A stretch of DNA of 14,558 bases from Clostridiales bacterium (GTDB lineage: Bacteria; Bacillota; Clostridia; Christensenellales; JAISNN01), in NCBI GenBank assembly GCA_031289865.1, contig JAITOQ010000232.1, forward strand, positions 1 through 14,558. Reading direction: 5' to 3'. The notes beneath the pieces were generated by a model. That model ran no database searches, was not told where the DNA came from, and was given only the letters and a program-made list of their open reading frames with translations. Position 1 is the first letter of the stretch. Every line of letters begins with the position of its first letter. Positions 6,097-12,734 of this stretch are shown here, one piece after another. The translations under genes and the position numbers were made by a program.

Positions 6097-6891
6097 TTAT
6101 TCTCCGCGAATAGTTGCATTCGGGATATATTTTTGTAAGATAGTGAGGAAATTTTTCATTTCCTCGTCGGATGGAACGGTCAAGCCTTGACGTAAGACGT
6201 TTTCGGACGGACGGAAAAGCTGCAAAAAGTAGCGTTCGTTTCCTTTCAGCCAAATTCCGACGTTCTCAAAATCCTCCGCCGTGTGAAAGTCTTGTACGAC
6301 GGTCGTCCGAAACTCAAACGGGAGAGTTCCGCCGAGGAGAAATTCCGCGCTTTTTTTGATAGCGGAGGTGTCGACGGGCGCGCCCGCGGTCAGCGAGTAT
6401 TTTTCGAGAGAGTTTTTGATGTCCATCGCGACATAATCGACGGTTTTGTTTTTGACAAGAGAAATCAGCTTGTCGGGAAAAGAGCCGTTGGTATCCAATT
6501 TTACCGCAAAACCCGTCCGTTTGATTCGTTCTAAAAATTCTTCGATACCTTTCGCCAAAAGCGGCTCGCCGCCCGTAACGCAGACCCCTTCAAGAAAACT
6601 TTCGCGTTTTTTTAAAAAACGGAAAAACTCTTCCTCGTCAATCATCTCGCGGACGTCGGCGGGAGCGGCTTTATCGGATACATTTTCAGATATGTCTATA
6701 GAAGCGCGTGCGCGTGCGGTGTCCCCGTTTTGCGAAGAACGCTCCGTATCATTTAAAGAAATGAAAGGGCGCACGAGTGAAGCGTTGTGACAAAACGGAC
6801 AGCGAAAATTACAGCCGCCCGTAAACACCGTGCAAGCCAACCGCCCCGAAAAGTCCAATAAAGTCAGTTTTTGAAGTCCGTAAATTTTCAT
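6097..6891 (-). CDS. nrdG: Anaerobic ribonucleotide reductase activase (radical SAM)
   Basis: NrdG uses a [4Fe-4S] cluster and S-adenosylmethionine to generate the glycyl radical on NrdD. The 264-residue protein starts with the family-typical MKIYGLQKLTLLDFSG. The cluster ligands are Cys27, Cys31 and Cys34 (CNFRCPFC), followed by the SAM-binding VTGGEPLL (about 105-112). A hydrophilic, low-complexity segment at about residues 46-80 (around TERSSQNGDTARARAS) looks like an insertion between the cluster loop and the conserved EEEFFRFL helix, making the protein longer than most relatives. The start is fixed by homology, yet no ribosome binding site precedes it, and the best promoter places transcription start almost at the ATG. 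It is encoded 194 bp upstream of nrdD on the same strand; nrdD has an additional promoter of its own. The partner assignment is secure from both motifs and neighbourhood. Confidence 0.94.
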   Translation of the reverse strand: MKIYGLQKLTLLDFSGRLACTVFTGGCNFRCPFCHNASLVRPFISLNDTERSSQNGDTARARASIDISENVSDKAAPADVREMIDEEEFFRFLKKRESFLEGVCVTGGEPLLAKGIEEFLERIKRTGFAVKLDTNGSFPDKLISLVKNKTVDYVAMDIKNSLEKYSLTAGAPVDTSAIKKSAEFLLGGTLPFEFRTTVVQDFHTAEDFENVGIWLKGNERYFLQLFRPSENVLRQGLTVPSDEEMKNFLTILQKYIPNATIRGE

Positions 6892-6897
6892 AGGAAT

Positions 6898-6926
6898 AGC
6901 ATATCACAGCGGAGAAAAATAGTCAA
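6898..6926 (-). promoter_or_regulatory. nrdG promoter, predicted to give a leaderless mRNA
   Basis: On the minus strand, TTGACT (6921-6926), a 17-base spacer and TATGCT (6898-6903) lie immediately upstream of the nrdG ATG (6891). The normal 6-8 base distance from -10 to start puts the transcript 5' end at or next to the A of ATG. The bases before it (ATTCCT) hold no Shine-Dalgarno sequence. Confidence 0.5.
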
Positions 6927-7003
6927 CCCGAAAAATGAATTTACAACGGAAAAATAAAATTAAGACACTTAAATAAAAAAACAAAAACATTTTAAAAAAG
7001 GAC

Positions 7004-7032
7004 TTGACATTTTTTAAATGCTGTATTATAAT
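7004..7032 (+). promoter_or_regulatory. Consensus promoter of the DUF234-type ATPase gene
   Basis: TTGACA (7004-7009), exactly 17 bases, then TATAAT (7027-7032) give a perfect sigma-A consensus. The -10 lies at the centre of the first palindrome (CTGTATTATAATACAG, 7021-7036). The predicted start is near 7039, leaving a leader of about 160 bases rich in dyads before the ATG at 7198. Confidence 0.8.
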
Positions 7033-7080
7033 ACAGTGTATCGTGATACAGTGTATTATAATGCACTGTATTATTTCTAT
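7021..7080. repeat. Tandem array of 14-bp palindromes, 15-bp period (upstream cluster)
   Basis: Units TGTATTATAATACA (7022-7035), TGTATCGTGATACA (7037-7050) and TGTATTATAATGCA (7052-7065), then a degenerate fourth (7067-7080), are each separated by one base. Each unit is a near-perfect palindrome of the form TGTATNNNNATACA. The first covers the -10 of the ATPase promoter. The arrangement looks like a cooperative operator for a dimeric DNA-binding protein. Confidence 0.85.
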
Positions 7081-7141
7081 ATATAATGTTGCAAACACGA
7101 CGTGTTGTACATGTTACAGCTACGATATGTTGTAAAAAACG

Positions 7142-7172
7142 GTGTATCACGATACACTGTATTACGATACAG
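7142..7172. repeat. Second cluster of the same palindromes, next to the ATPase start
   Basis: Units TGTATCACGATACA (7143-7156) and TGTATTACGATACA (7158-7171) repeat the family seen at 7022-7080, again with one base between them. They lie in the predicted leader, 26 bases before the ATG. They could be a second operator or, in RNA, pair with the first cluster. The sequence between (7087-7140) holds weaker dyads such as AACACGACGTGTT. Confidence 0.8.
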
Positions 7173-7197
7173 CAATTTAAAAGGCAGGTGAAACAAA

Positions 7198-8580
7198 ATG
7201 AGCAGATTTATCGGGCGCGAAAGCGAATTAAAAAAACTGAACGAGATGTACGACGGCGACAGATTTGAATTTGCGGTTGTTTACGGGCGGCGGCGTGTGG
7301 GAAAGACGACGTTGATCGACGAGTTTTGCAAGGAAAAAAAGACGATATTTTTTGCGGCGATGGAGACCGACGCAAAAAGAAATCTCGAAGCGTTGTCGGC
7401 GGCGGTTTTTTCCGTGTGCGGAACGCGTTACGGCGAGGCGAGCTTTTCGAGTTTTCAAGCGGCGTTTGATACGGTCGCGGAGCTTGCGCGGAGCGAACGG
7501 TTGGTATTTGTCATTGACGAATACCCGTATCTTGCCGCCGGCGATAGGAGTATCTCCTCGATTTTGCAAAATACGATCGATCGCAAATTTAAGGGAACAA
7601 AATTGTTACTTATCTTGTGCGGTTCGTCGATGAGCTTTATGGAAAATCAGGTATTGGGCTATCAAAGCCCGCTTTACGGACGGCGCACGGCGCAATTTAA
7701 GGTGTTGCCGTTTGACTATAGGGAAACGGCGGCATGGTTTCCTCACTATTCCGCGGAGGAAAAGTTGTTAATTTACGGTATTACGGGCGGGATTCCGATG
7801 TACTTGGAGGAGATTAGGCAGAATAAAAGCGTCGATGAAAATATTATAGACAACATTTTAAGCCGAAACGCCATGCTGTTTGAGGAGCCGTCCAATCTTT
7901 TAAAACAAGAACTCCGCGAGCCGCAGACCTACAATTCTATAATCACGGCGGTTGCCGACGGAAAAACGAAGCTATCCGAAATCAGCGGGACGGTCGGTAT
8001 CGAGTCGGGTACATGTACAAAATATATCAACAATTTAATCACGCTCGGCATCATAAAAAGGGAAACGCCGATCACAGAGAGCGGAAACAAGTCGATTTAT
8101 TTGATTGCCGACGGATTGTTTCGGTTTTGGTACAGATTTGTGCCCAAAAACATATCGGCTATTATGTCGGGAAAGCTGAAAGAAATCTATCCGATCATGA
8201 TTAAGCCGCAATTATCCGACTTTATGGGGCTTGTTTTTGAAGAGGTCTGTAAACAATATTTAGAGCGTTACGCCTCTCTGCCGATTTTGGCGGGAACAGT
8301 CGGTCAATGGTGGGGCGGCAATCCGCGCACAAAAAAACAAGCGCAAATCGATATAGTCGTACTTTCGCCCGACGAAAAGGAAGGAATTGTCGGCTCGTGT
8401 AAATACAAGAATGAAAAAATCGGACTTGACGAACTCGAACTTCTCAAGGATTATGCAAGCGCGATGGGCGGGAATCGAAATTACTATTACTATATTTTTT
8501 CAAAATCGGGTTTTACGCAAGGGCTTGAAAATGCGTCGGATTCGGTTAAGTCGGTGACGTTGAAAGAATTGTTTGATTGA
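7198..8580 (+). CDS. P-loop ATPase of the archaeal-ATPase/DUF234 family, STAND-like
   Basis: The 460-residue protein begins SRFIGRESELKKL, the typical start of this family. It has Walker A GRRRVGKTT (30-38), Walker B LVFVIDE (102-108) and a sensor-like CGSSMSFME (141-149). A winged-helix segment spans about 245-290, and a C-terminal DUF234 nuclease-like domain about 340-460. In that domain Asp385 (QIDIV) and Lys402 of a PD-(D/E)xK-like core can be seen, but the usual GECK is GSCK, so the acidic residue before Cys-Lys is replaced by Ser400. The family is widespread and poorly understood; roles in DNA transactions, defence or regulation have been suggested. It has no signal peptide or membrane segment and should be cytoplasmic. 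AGGTG lies 7 bases before the ATG. The gene stands alone, driven by a consensus promoter buried in palindromes. Confidence 0.88.
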   Translation: MSRFIGRESELKKLNEMYDGDRFEFAVVYGRRRVGKTTLIDEFCKEKKTIFFAAMETDAKRNLEALSAAVFSVCGTRYGEASFSSFQAAFDTVAELARSERLVFVIDEYPYLAAGDRSISSILQNTIDRKFKGTKLLLILCGSSMSFMENQVLGYQSPLYGRRTAQFKVLPFDYRETAAWFPHYSAEEKLLIYGITGGIPMYLEEIRQNKSVDENIIDNILSRNAMLFEEPSNLLKQELREPQTYNSIITAVADGKTKLSEISGTVGIESGTCTKYINNLITLGIIKRETPITESGNKSIYLIADGLFRFWYRFVPKNISAIMSGKLKEIYPIMIKPQLSDFMGLVFEEVCKQYLERYASLPILAGTVGQWWGGNPRTKKQAQIDIVVLSPDEKEGIVGSCKYKNEKIGLDELELLKDYASAMGGNRNYYYYIFSKSGFTQGLENASDSVKSVTLKELFD

Positions 8581-8602
8581 TAAAGATTTTTTCAATTTTG
8601 TC

Positions 8603-8631
8603 TTGAAAAATTTCTCTCCGTGTGTTATAAT
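8603..8631 (+). promoter_or_regulatory. Promoter of the kinase-hexosaminidase operon
   Basis: TTGAAA (8603-8608), 17 bases, TATAAT (8626-8631). The start would fall near 8638, giving a leader of about 100 bases that contains two identical dyads (8669-8707) before the ATG at 8739. Confidence 0.7.
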
Positions 8632-8668
8632 AAAATAGAATAATGGAAGAATTTGCTTTTTCCGTCCG

Positions 8669-8707
8669 TTCCGATTAAAATCGGGGGATTTATTCCGATT
8701 AAAATCG
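8669..8707 (+). repeat. Two direct copies of TTCCGATTAAAATCG in the operon leader
   Basis: Identical 15-mers at 8669-8683 and 8693-8707 are 24 bp apart. Each contains the palindrome CGATT-AA-AATCG. They lie downstream of the promoter and upstream of the ribosome binding site (GGGGAGGT at 8725-8732). They may be an operator pair for a repressor or small leader hairpins; there is no U-tract. Confidence 0.6.
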
Positions 8708-8738
8708 TGGAGAGGCGGCGAAACGGGGAGGTGCGGTC

Positions 8739-9653
8739 ATGAGCGGCAACGAAAATTATTCCGAGTGTGTAACGGGCGCGGCGGCGTCGGTATTCGGCGG
8801 TAAAATCTCAAGGATCAAATATTTGGGCGGCGGGTTTTACGGGCGTGTGTTTGAGGTCAAGCTGCGCTGTTCCGACCCGTCGGAGGTCATTGTCAAGCTC
8901 CACCTTTTAAATAATATGGGGCAGTCCGAATGCGAGGAAATCAAAATCCTCAAAAAGTACGCAAAGGTGAAAATGCCTGAGATTTATGCGTTTGTCCCAA
9001 AGGCGACTTCGAGCGGCTACGATGCGATCGTTATGGAAAAAATCCGCGGCAAGCGCTTGGACAAAATCAAAAACCTGCCTCAAAAATACCGTGCGCCGCT
9101 TGCCGAACAGATCATAGACAATATGATTGCTTGGCACGACGTGACAAACGATACTTTCGGTATAGTCGGGGGACGGCAATACGCGACTTGGCGCGAATAT
9201 TTGAGCGCGATTATCGACGATATTTTGCTCAGTCTGAAAGCCCTCCAAAAGGATAACGGGGAGGTCGAATTGCTCTATAACGAGATAAAATCTATCGGCG
9301 CGGAGGTCGGAACCGTCGTACCCGACAATGTCAAAGCCGCGCTCATTCACGGCGAATACAATACGCGCAACATTTTTGTGGACAAAGGATCGGTGACGGG
9401 CGTGATCGATCCGTTTCAAGCGGGGTTTGCCGACCGCGAATTTGCACTCCACCAGCTCGATACGCTGAACGGACGCGAGCTTGGACTTTTGGAGCTGTAC
9501 AAATCAAAGATAAAGCTGTCCGAAAACTTTGACAAAAAGTCGGCTTTTTATAAGCTGTTTTTGGAATTGCGCCACCATTTGTCCACATTTAGCTTAGAGG
9601 AAAAGGACATTGTGAAAATTAAAAAATTGATAAAAGAATATAGTGGAATTTAA
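8739..9653 (+). CDS. APH-fold small-molecule kinase (aminoglycoside phosphotransferase/fructosamine kinase-like)
   Basis: The 304-residue protein has a protein-kinase-like fold. It shows a glycine-rich loop LGGGFYGRVFEV (29-40), the ATP-anchoring Lys53 (VIVKLH), the hinge region IVMEKIRG (97-104), the catalytic loop HGEYNTRN (204-211) and the metal-binding Asp224 in GVIDPFQAGF. The catalytic loop normally reads HGDxxxxN; here the Asp is Glu206, a conservative but notable change. The IDP...REFAL tail recalls fructosamine and amino-sugar kinases more than aminoglycoside resistance enzymes. The GH20 hexosaminidase gene begins 17 bases after its stop, so the two are almost certainly one operon. 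A role in phosphorylating an amino sugar or glycosylated metabolite is inferred (NahK, an N-acetylhexosamine 1-kinase, belongs to this fold). An antibiotic-resistance role cannot be excluded. GGGGAGGT precedes the ATG; the protein is cytoplasmic. Confidence 0.85.
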   Translation: MSGNENYSECVTGAAASVFGGKISRIKYLGGGFYGRVFEVKLRCSDPSEVIVKLHLLNNMGQSECEEIKILKKYAKVKMPEIYAFVPKATSSGYDAIVMEKIRGKRLDKIKNLPQKYRAPLAEQIIDNMIAWHDVTNDTFGIVGGRQYATWREYLSAIIDDILLSLKALQKDNGEVELLYNEIKSIGAEVGTVVPDNVKAALIHGEYNTRNIFVDKGSVTGVIDPFQAGFADREFALHQLDTLNGRELGLLELYKSKIKLSENFDKKSAFYKLFLELRHHLSTFSLEEKDIVKIKKLIKEYSGI

Positions 9654-9670
9654 AAGGAGTGAAAAAAAAC

Positions 9671-11299
9671 ATGATAGAAATAATACCTAAACTAAAACGA
9701 ATTGTCCCGAAAAGCGGTTCGTTTGATTTAAATACAATCAAGCACATTTGGGTAGACGAACGCTTTCAAGGGGTTTTACCCGTCGTTCGCGAGACCTTGA
9801 TTTACAAATTGGGGATAAAAGCCGAATCGGTCGCTGGTCTTGCGGGCGACAAGACGCCTATACTCAAGCTGTCCTACAAAAAGGGAATCAAGCCCGAAGG
9901 GTATGAATTGACGGTCACGGAGGACGGGGCATATATCGCCGCGTCGGACGCGTCGGGTATATTATATGCCGTTCAAACCCTTAGGATTGCATCCAAAGCC
10001 GATACAAAAAAGCCCGTGAGCGTCGTCGAGTGCGCGGAGATATCCGACTATCCCGACAATGTTTGGCGCGGATTGCTGCTCGATACCGCACGGCATTTTT
10101 GGAGCGTAAAGGACGTAAAAAAGATAATCGACCTTTTACTTCTCCACAAAATGAACGTATTGCACATCCATCTTACCGACGATCAAGGCTGGCGGCTTGA
10201 GATTAAAAAGTATCCTAATCTTACAAAAATCGGTAGCAAGCGTGAAAAGACGCATATCCACGGTTGGAAAAAATACGACGACGACGGTACTCCTCACAGC
10301 GGCTTTTACACACATTCGGATATTCGGGAATTGGTCGCGTATGCGGGCGCACGCGGGATTTCTATCGTACCGGAGATCGATATGCCCGCGCATTTTGCCG
10401 CGGCTTTCGCTTCATACGGTCATCTTGCATGCCGCGACAAAAAGGTAGAAGTGCCGTGGTATTTCGGCGGTCGTTATCCTCTGTCGCAAGGGATAAAGGA
10501 TTGGAATCGGAGCGCGTGTGTCGGAAAAAAGACCACGTTTGACTTTATTTACGCGGTGATCGACGAGGCTTGCGAGCTGTTTCCGTCGCCGTATTTTCAC
10601 ATCGGCGGCGACGAAGCCCCAAAAGCGGAGTGGGAAACTTGTCCCGATTGTCAAACCTTGATGAAAGAAGAGGGACTTGCAAACACAAAGGAATTGCAAG
10701 GCTACTTTACCAACAAGATTAACGAACACCTCCGCAAAAAAGGTAAAACCGTGATAGCGTGGAACGAGGTACTTTCGGGACACAACGTGAATACCGACGT
10801 CCTCGTACAATATTGGACGCCGCAAAAGGACGCCAACGTACTCGAATACCTCAAAAAGGGCGGAAAAGTCTTGATGAGTAAGCATCATTCCTTTTATTTT
10901 GACATGTCGTATTCTCAATACCCTCTCAAAAACACCTACAATTTTACGCCGTTTATCGAGGGAATTACAGCGGAATACGCGGATCAAATCGTCGGAATAG
11001 AGGGTGCGGCATGGACGGAATGGATACCGAGCGTAAAAAAACTTGAGTTTCAAATTTTTCCGCGTCTAACCGCCGCCGCAGAGACGGGTTGGGTAAACGA
11101 TGGGCGCGTCTACAAGGAATTTAAAACGCGCTTAGCGGGCTTCGAGGAGATATTGGATAGCCTTCACGTCAACTATGCCGAACCCAAAATCGCCGAACCG
11201 CTCAATCCCGTCGCAAAACTTTACAACGTCATGACTTGGTACGCAAAGGATCAAGATAGGGAATTCTTAAAAAACGACGACCTAAAAGGCAAAAAATAG
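9671..11299 (+). CDS. GH20 beta-N-acetylhexosaminidase, predicted cytoplasmic
   Basis: This glycoside hydrolase removes terminal beta-linked GlcNAc or GalNAc by substrate-assisted catalysis. The 542-residue protein has an N-terminal GH20b-like domain (about 1-125) and the GH20 barrel (about 130-480). Visible motifs are WRGLLLDTARHFW with substrate-binding Arg133, HLTDDQGWRLEIKKYP (167-182), VPEIDMPAH (233-241), the catalytic pair Asp314-Glu315 in HIGGDEAP, and the active-site tryptophans in QYWTP and EGAAWTEW. No signal peptide or membrane segment is present, so it should act inside the cell on imported oligosaccharides. I chose the ATG at 9671: the upstream GTG at 9659 overlaps the AAGGAG ribosome binding site and would add only four residues. 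It forms an operon with the upstream kinase, suggesting amino-sugar salvage. A long palindromic terminator follows. Confidence 0.93.
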   Translation: MIEIIPKLKRIVPKSGSFDLNTIKHIWVDERFQGVLPVVRETLIYKLGIKAESVAGLAGDKTPILKLSYKKGIKPEGYELTVTEDGAYIAASDASGILYAVQTLRIASKADTKKPVSVVECAEISDYPDNVWRGLLLDTARHFWSVKDVKKIIDLLLLHKMNVLHIHLTDDQGWRLEIKKYPNLTKIGSKREKTHIHGWKKYDDDGTPHSGFYTHSDIRELVAYAGARGISIVPEIDMPAHFAAAFASYGHLACRDKKVEVPWYFGGRYPLSQGIKDWNRSACVGKKTTFDFIYAVIDEACELFPSPYFHIGGDEAPKAEWETCPDCQTLMKEEGLANTKELQGYFTNKINEHLRKKGKTVIAWNEVLSGHNVNTDVLVQYWTPQKDANVLEYLKKGGKVLMSKHHSFYFDMSYSQYPLKNTYNFTPFIEGITAEYADQIVGIEGAAWTEWIPSVKKLEFQIFPRLTAAAETGWVNDGRVYKEFKTRLAGFEEILDSLHVNYAEPKIAEPLNPVAKLYNVMTWYAKDQDREFLKNDDLKGKK

Positions 11300-11356
11300 A
11301 ATACTATGCGGCGCGAAGTATTCCCGATTAAGGCGGTTCTTAGAATACTTTTTCGC

Positions 11357-11403
11357 AAAAACCCGACTAATTTATAGTGCTACTATAAATTAGTCGGGTT
11401 TTT
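11357..11403. terminator. Perfect 22-bp-arm palindrome, bidirectional terminator (copy 1)
   Basis: The arm AAAAACCCGACTAATTTATA-GT (11357-11378) and its exact complement (11382-11403) flank a GCT loop. A-run and T-run ends with a GC clamp (CCCGAC/GTCGGG) make it a good terminator for both the GH20 gene and the convergent DUF4143 ATPase gene. An identical 47-bp copy lies at 12738-12784 on the other side of the ATPase gene. Confidence 0.85.
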
Positions 11404-11428
11404 CAACTGTGAGATTATGAAACTCTTT

Positions 11429-12661
11429 TTATATCAACATAATCGGAATGGCTTTTGTATTTTCTTTCAAATAAATTTCGACGTCGCCGGAATAAATCAA
11501 GCCCCCTCCGGCGATTTTTTTGGTCGTTTCGTTTGAGAGTACGTTGAAGTGTTTTACGTCCGCGCTGTTCGGACTTGCGGTTTTTTTGATTTCGATAGGA
11601 TATAGAGTTCCGTTTTCCTCTATTATGAGGTCTATTTCTCTTTGCTCTTTATCTCTGTAATAGCTAAAAGCGAGCGAGGTGTCGCGTCCCGCGTTTTGGT
11701 GGCTTTTTATGATTTCGCCGATAACAAAGGTTTCGTACATTGCGCCGCTCATTGCTCCGAACATCAGCTGTTCGGTCGAATACCAACCCGTTAAAAAGCA
11801 ACACAAGCCCGTATCTAAAAAGTAAATTTTAGGCGTCTTAACTATTCGTTTGTTAAAGTTGTTTGAATAAGGCTTTAAGAGATATACGATACCGCTTGTT
11901 TCGAGGATAGATATCCAATTTTGAACCGTCGCCGTGGTTTTCCCGATTTCGGCTGCAATCTTTGAGTAATTTAACATTTGAGAGGTGTTTGAGGCAACCA
12001 ATCTCATAAAATCCATAAAGGCTTTTTCATCGCCGATTTGCGTCAAAGCCCGCACGTCGCGTTCGAGATATGTTCGTACATAATTGCGATAGTATTGCAA
12101 CCATTTTGTATCGTTCATTTCTTGACTGTTTACCTCCGGCAGAGAGCCGCGACGAATAAAATCCCACAACTCTCTGTAAGTTAGGGTCTCTTTGTGTTTT
12201 CTTGATTCCGCGAGAAAATCATCCGTTGGTAAAAACGGAAGTTTAAAATCTTTTGCGGAAATTTCGCGCAAAGAAAGACCGAGAAGATCGATGATTCCGA
12301 CTCTGCCGGCGAGGGATTCGGAAGCGTTTTTCATCAAGTGAAAAGCTTGCGAACCCGTCATAAAGATAGCCCCCTTTCGATGAGTTTTGTCCGCGTACAG
12401 CTTGATATACGGAAATATTTCCGGAGATCTTTGAACCTCATCCAAAATTACCGGCGGCTCATAGGTCTTAAAAAACAAATTTTTGTTATTTGACGCATAC
12501 AGCTTAACATCCTCGTCGTCAAACGACACGAATTGATACTCCGGAAACATTTCACGCAGTACCGTGGTTTTACCAACCTGCCGTGGACCGGTAATGATTA
12601 CGGAGGTATACATTTCCGCCGCCGTTTTTACGATTTCTTCGCAATGTCTTTTTACATACAT
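11429..12661 (-). CDS. P-loop ATPase with DUF4143 nuclease-like C-terminal domain
   Basis: The 410-residue protein has Walker A GPRQVGKTT (25-33) and Walker B PPVILDEVQ (69-77). An arginine-rich sensor region (about 102-130, TGSQAFHLM) follows, then a winged-helix region (about 205-265). The C-terminal DUF4143 domain (about 275-400) carries an apparently intact PD-(D/E)xK-like core: Glu310, Asp344 (EIDLII) and Glu357-x-Lys359 (IEIKK). Such ATPases are abundant in anaerobic Firmicutes and Bacteroidetes, often single-copy islands between unrelated genes, with unknown roles. GAGG lies 8 bases before the ATG. The gene is isolated between convergent and divergent neighbours. It has a consensus promoter inside a degenerate palindrome and identical full palindromes at both borders, consistent with an autoregulated and perhaps mobile cassette. 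No transposase is present. Confidence 0.9.
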   Translation of the reverse strand: MYVKRHCEEIVKTAAEMYTSVIITGPRQVGKTTVLREMFPEYQFVSFDDEDVKLYASNNKNLFFKTYEPPVILDEVQRSPEIFPYIKLYADKTHRKGAIFMTGSQAFHLMKNASESLAGRVGIIDLLGLSLREISAKDFKLPFLPTDDFLAESRKHKETLTYRELWDFIRRGSLPEVNSQEMNDTKWLQYYRNYVRTYLERDVRALTQIGDEKAFMDFMRLVASNTSQMLNYSKIAAEIGKTTATVQNWISILETSGIVYLLKPYSNNFNKRIVKTPKIYFLDTGLCCFLTGWYSTEQLMFGAMSGAMYETFVIGEIIKSHQNAGRDTSLAFSYYRDKEQREIDLIIEENGTLYPIEIKKTASPNSADVKHFNVLSNETTKKIAGGGLIYSGDVEIYLKENTKAIPIMLI

Positions 12662-12671
12662 AGATTAAACC

Positions 12672-12706
12672 TCGACTAATTTATAGTGCCACTATATAAT
12701 AGTCGA
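12672..12706. promoter_or_regulatory. Degenerate copy of the flanking palindrome over the ATPase -10 (candidate operator)
   Basis: The left half (12672-12688, TCGACTAATTTATAGTG) is identical to the core of the flanking palindromes; the right half (12690-12706) differs at two positions. Those differences turn TAATTT into TATTAT on the minus strand, which is the -10 box of the ATPase promoter. The dyad therefore overlaps the -10 and start region, as a repressor operator would. Confidence 0.65.
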
Positions 12707-12724
12707 AAATAATTCGTTTGTCAA
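12696..12724 (-). promoter_or_regulatory. Promoter of the DUF4143 ATPase gene
   Basis: On the minus strand, TTGACA (12719-12724), exactly 17 bases, TATTAT (12696-12701). Expected start is near 12689, inside the dyad, giving a short leader of about 28 bases with GAGG before the ATG at 12661. Confidence 0.75.
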
Positions 12725-12734
12725 GCAAAAAACG

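Noticed and set aside
6904..7098. Minus-strand frame rich in IIHCITIHCII
   Set aside because: It is the translation of the palindrome array upstream of the DUF234 ATPase and has no domain.
7021..7172. CRISPR-like array
   Set aside because: The repeats are only 14 bp, palindromic and separated by one base, without spacers or cas genes; an operator-type array fits better.
10412..11053. 213-codon minus-strand frame inside the GH20 gene
   Set aside because: Antisense to the catalytic domain with no ribosome binding site or motif; a shadow.
11316..11350. AAGTATTC/GAATACTT hairpin after the GH20 gene
   Set aside because: The loop is about 19 bases with a weak AT stem; the strong palindrome at 11357-11403 explains termination better.
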